In this document: positions 60,151 to 64,000 of the stretch, piece by piece
How the letters are laid out: each line of letters starts with the position of its first letter
Numbering within the stretch: the first letter of the stretch is position 1
Assembly (NCBI GenBank): GCA_013396915.1
Contig: VWZL01001961.1
Span: 205,326 to 269,325 of the forward strand
Length of the DNA: 64,000 nt
DNA from: Stercorarius parasiticus
Taxonomy: Eukaryota > Chordata > Aves > Charadriiformes > Stercorariidae
Reading direction: 5' to 3'
Notes under the pieces: model-generated
The model's input: the letters and a program-made list of their open reading frames with translations, nothing else
Told to the model about the DNA's origin: nothing
Databases searched by the model: none
Made by a program: the position numbers and the translations under genes

Positions 60151-63100
60151 TTAAATAAAGACCTTATCCATTTGTTGCTTAAATTTTGTATTATTTACTG
60201 AAGCAACTAAATAGAAAAAGTGCTTCATTAACTACCAGAGAAGCAGTTTGGTGCTGAGTGTTCTTTAAAATCATCTCATTTACATCAGTGCCGAACACGG
60301 CCTTTTTTCCTACTCAATTCAATTAAGTATTTTGAGATTAAATGATATATCTTACGGGAAAATCACGGTAGCTGTATTTGGAAATACCTTTCAAATTAGT
60401 AAAATAAAATAAAGATAAAATACATACTAAATTCTCCTTTTTAAGCAATATTTAACAATTCAGAAAAAAATCTTACTATTTAAACTTCAAATAATTCTGA
60501 GTGTCTGATGTACATTACTATATCAGAAACCTATTTGAAAACAAGTACAGAAATGCTTTACAACTGTATTTATTTAGGAAAAAAAACAGAGCTACCTTAG
60601 ACTATCGGGGCTCCTGCAACGTTATCAAGTGAGGTTTGATAATCATAGAAGAAAAGTCTCAACTAGTATTTTCATTCCTCTTGATGTGCAGTCATATCTC
60701 AGACTGTACCCTGCTTCAAGTGCACTGGGCAGCAGATTTAACTTTTCATATGTAATCTTGTTTGATTACATGAATTTTATTTTTCAGCAATTTTATTCAA
60801 ATATCTATATGCATATGTATATAATATACATTTTCTAGGGAAACCCTTCAATTCTTCTCTAAATAATAGTATTTACATACCAAGTACAAAATGCTTCTCA
60901 GCTTGGGAGTTACTATTCTGTGATTTGAAATGTCAGAGAGCATGTTTTTGTTGTACATTTTAAAGATATTTCACTTTAAATGTATCTGCATTTAGCCTGT
61001 CCTGCTTTATTTTTGCTTATAGTGCCCTCACCTGTAATTTAGGGCCAATTGCAGAACTTTAGCAGTAAAAATGGCAATTTTTTCTTTGAATCTTAGCTGG
61101 AGAAATACATCTCTAAATGTCTTATTTTGACAGCCAGAAAGAGCTATTGTGTTGCAGCTGACTTGTATTAGTTTGCAAGATTATAATTGAAAAATTACTG
61201 CGTTTTTTAGTGTACGCTAAATACAGTTTACTTTTATGTCCAACCTCAGTTGTGTACTTTTACTCTATAATGGAGCCTGCAAACACTAATGAAGCAATTC
61301 ATTCACACTTCAATGTAAAGTATCATCCTTAATTTAACCATTTAACAAGTTGTGGGACACAACAGATCAAAATAGAAAGTAATTGGGGCTGGAGAAACAA
61401 AATCAGTGAAGCTGGCTTTTTGGTGTTTCATTGTTTCTTCTTTCCTCACTTCTGTCATCTGCCTGGGTAAACTTTCTCTCCAAAGTTCGCAAGAATGATA
61501 AGCACACCTTTCAGTAGCAAACTTCATTTATCAAACTTTTCAGAAACAAACAAGAAAACTGGGAAGGATTATGAATTTAGTCTGGATGTTTGGGGTTTTT
61601 TTAACATCACTCAAAACAATCACCCAAATAGTCATGATTTGAATCAACACAAAGCTAGAGCAGATAGGCCTGTAGGGTGCAAAGTAGCTACGGTTTTCTC
61701 ATTCTCAGGTCATCTTGATTTGGTATGCAGACAAATACTATATAGCCTAATTTACTTTACGCTGTGACTCCCAGTTTAGTGCACCAGATGCAAGGTGATG
61801 ACCATTAGAGTTCAGGTATTTTTCTAATGCCAGAGCAGTTGAATGGGGTGCAATAGCTTCTCTTTGGCAGAGGAATTTGAATCTGGCAGGATCTTGCAGT
61901 ACTGGGTTTCTGGGATTCTCTTTCTTTGTGAACTTTTCTTTCTACAGTGGTCTTCCAGGCTATGGATCTTCATCACCCATGTTGCCAATCAGGCTACAGA
62001 AGCAAATAGGGACACGGCTGTGGAATGTCAGACGAAAATAGAAAAAAACCTTGTTTTATTCTTCTCATATGGAAAGTTCATCACATCAAAATTAAAGATT
62101 TTGGTCCAATGAAAAAAAGTGGAGGTAGGAAGAGGTGTGATGAGGACAGAGTCTGCAGACCAATCACTGGACTCAAAAAGTTCAGATTTATGTGCAATTT
62201 ACAGGCAGCTTTCCTTAGGCGTGTTTTCCTGCCAGGAGTTAATTGTAATTTAGGGATGCTCTTGACTAACTCTTTCCACGAAGCTGAATCCTATACCCTG
62301 TAAATCAAACTTGCTCACTCGCATGCCTATGCGTTCTCTTTCCCTAAGCCCCCTTCCCTACAAACACACACTTCCATTCGTTTCATTCATGCTAACCTTA
62401 ATGTTTTCCTTACAAACCTCTGCCCTGTTAATAGTGGATTGTATGAGCTTTGCTTGTGCCCAGTAAGACACTAGCAGGTTGTGTGTAAGGACAAGTATCT
62501 TATCTTTGTGCAGATACGTTTCAGGGAGGTAAATGAGAGATGAGGGAGAATGGATATGTGGAATTTTGTATTAATTACCGCATTGCTTCCTGTCTGCTTT
62601 ATATATCTATGTGTGAATATTTATGCATGGCTACTCTTCTCCTCTAATACCTCGGTGTCTTGGGCCAGGACCCCACTGTGCTGAGTCTGTTCCAAATAGC
62701 CTTTCTGGATTTGAAAGCCAAAATTAATGGGATGTATGGGATCACAGCCAACCTAAATTTAGTTTTCACCATATGTATTCCACTGTCACAAAAATAATTT
62801 AATTTTTCCCTTTTTTTTTAATTCTGTTTTTAGTTTTGCTCACTTCCTACTTCTCAAGCATTCACAATATCATACAATAGCTGGATAAAGAAGAATGAGG
62901 AGTTATTTCTTTAAAGAAACCTATTTTCAGTAAATATTTATTTCATGACATTTTTACTGAGCTTAGGTATTTTCAAAAGGTATCTTTGCATCTTCCTTTT
63001 GAATCAATTTACATAGGCAACTGTTCCTTTCAATATGAGGTGTTATGGCTATCTTCCTCAAAACTTGTTCCAATATACATGTTTTACAATTCTTTTTTTT

Positions 63101-64000
63101 TTTTTTTCTTTTCAAGTATGTTTTATTGTTAATAAGCACTGGGAATTTGTATGGGTGCCACAGATGGAAAAAGGCTCAGTGATTTTTTGCTGTCTTGTGA
63201 CATGCCTGATATTATAACCTTGGGCAAGGATTTTGGTTTGACCTTCCAAAAACAAAGATTATCAGGCTTTTCAAGTGTTTGAGGTTGGTAGGTTGAAATC
63301 CTAAAAGCATTGCCTCTGGAGTTAAGAGCCTGCCTTTGAAAGCCTTGGTCTAGGTTGAGAGGTTGAAATTTGGGGATGATAAATACATGAGCATTGGTTA
63401 GCAAGCTTGATGTGATTGAGGAGTGGAAGGGTTTCTGTGGAAATTTCCTTTAGAAACTATTGACCAGAGCAAGCTGTGTATGATTTCTGTCCAACAGGTT
63501 ATTTTTAAAAGGAAATCCAACTGCAAGCATCCAGTTTAAGAATAGGATGTTTTTACAGCTGATCAGGAGAAAAATAATCCTATTCTTTTCTATTTAAATG
63601 TAAAATAACAGTACTTTTTGTGTGCATGCGTGTGTTTGCCATTTTAGCCACAGCTATTACGCTACATCGGCAATTGGAGCTTCTGGTTCCGATGGTATTT
63701 GAGCCACAGAAACATTTTGTTTCTTCTGTTTATGAGAATTGTTGCAACTAGCCTGACGATAACTTCCAGTAGAATTTTCCTTTAAGGGCATGACTCCTCC
63801 TGTGACAAGTCTCAAACAAATAATGACTTTATTTTAGAAAATGTCAAAAAAATTCACCTGCTCATGTTTCTGATTTCTTTGACTGTGCTTCTTGGAAGGG
63901 CAGTTTGGGCTAATATAATTGTTTTGCATGTTAATATCTATTGCAAGGTTCCACAAAATAGTGAAGTGGTGTCATGTGATGATTGAATATACTGGCAGAC
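60151..64000. other. AT-rich non-coding DNA to window end
   Basis: No gene or transposon was recognised in 3.85 kb. T-runs lie at about 62810-62820 and 63093-63107. Overlapping frames of 60-92 codons occur at 61342-62303 and 63035-63404 without any domain. Confidence 0.55.

Overview
This 64-kb window looks like non-coding nuclear DNA from a bird. All recognisable interspersed repeats are CR1 (chicken-repeat-1) LINE copies: seven pieces, most cut off at the 5' end and most ending in the 8-bp-type tail (ATTCTRTG)n or its complement. CR1 also occurs in turtles and crocodilians, so 'bird' rests on the CR1 types, the low repeat load and the absence of SINE, L1 or Alu sequence. I cannot name the species or the locus.

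I found no credible host protein-coding gene. Apart from frames that run through the assembly gap, the longest open frame is about 145 codons. None of the frames shows a recognisable domain except the CR1 ORF2 remnants at about 4960-5520, 14052-14222 and 58638-58873. No tRNA, rRNA, CRISPR array or bacterial-type operon is present. The window reads as intergenic sequence or part of a very long intron.

Layout: 1-1005 is AT-rich. A hand-counted CpG-island-like block lies at 1010-1320. CR1 copies follow at 1474-1766 (-), 4856-5522 (-), 7262-7330 (+), 14050-14280 (+, internally deleted) and 21808-22070 (-). A tail-to-tail CR1 pair occupies 58638-59469 (+, interrupted by a 449-base N gap at 58874-59322) and 59606-60150 (-, with a pentanucleotide microsatellite tail). 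Between these lie simple repeats: (TTTTG)n at 18289, T17 next to a 27-bp tandem duplication at 25670, G12 at 37087, (GGT)n at 38132, (CA)n at 41055, a 46-base pyrimidine tract at 43320 and (AAAT)n at 53083.

The most interesting non-repeat signal is a set of short stretches that look like conserved non-coding regulatory elements. They keep CpGs within AT-rich DNA, carry TAATTA/TAATCC, octamer, CRE-like or X-box-like sites, and contain no repeats. The best are at 10262-10560, 15370-15700, 23640-23770, 26690-26870, 28960-29225, 30800-30870, 32730-32945, 38740-38870, 42100-42560, 44400-44760 and 54440-54730. If alignment confirms conservation, the window would be part of a gene desert or regulatory block around a developmental gene. 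Conservation could not be tested here, so those calls have low confidence. I did not find a convincing new biological system.
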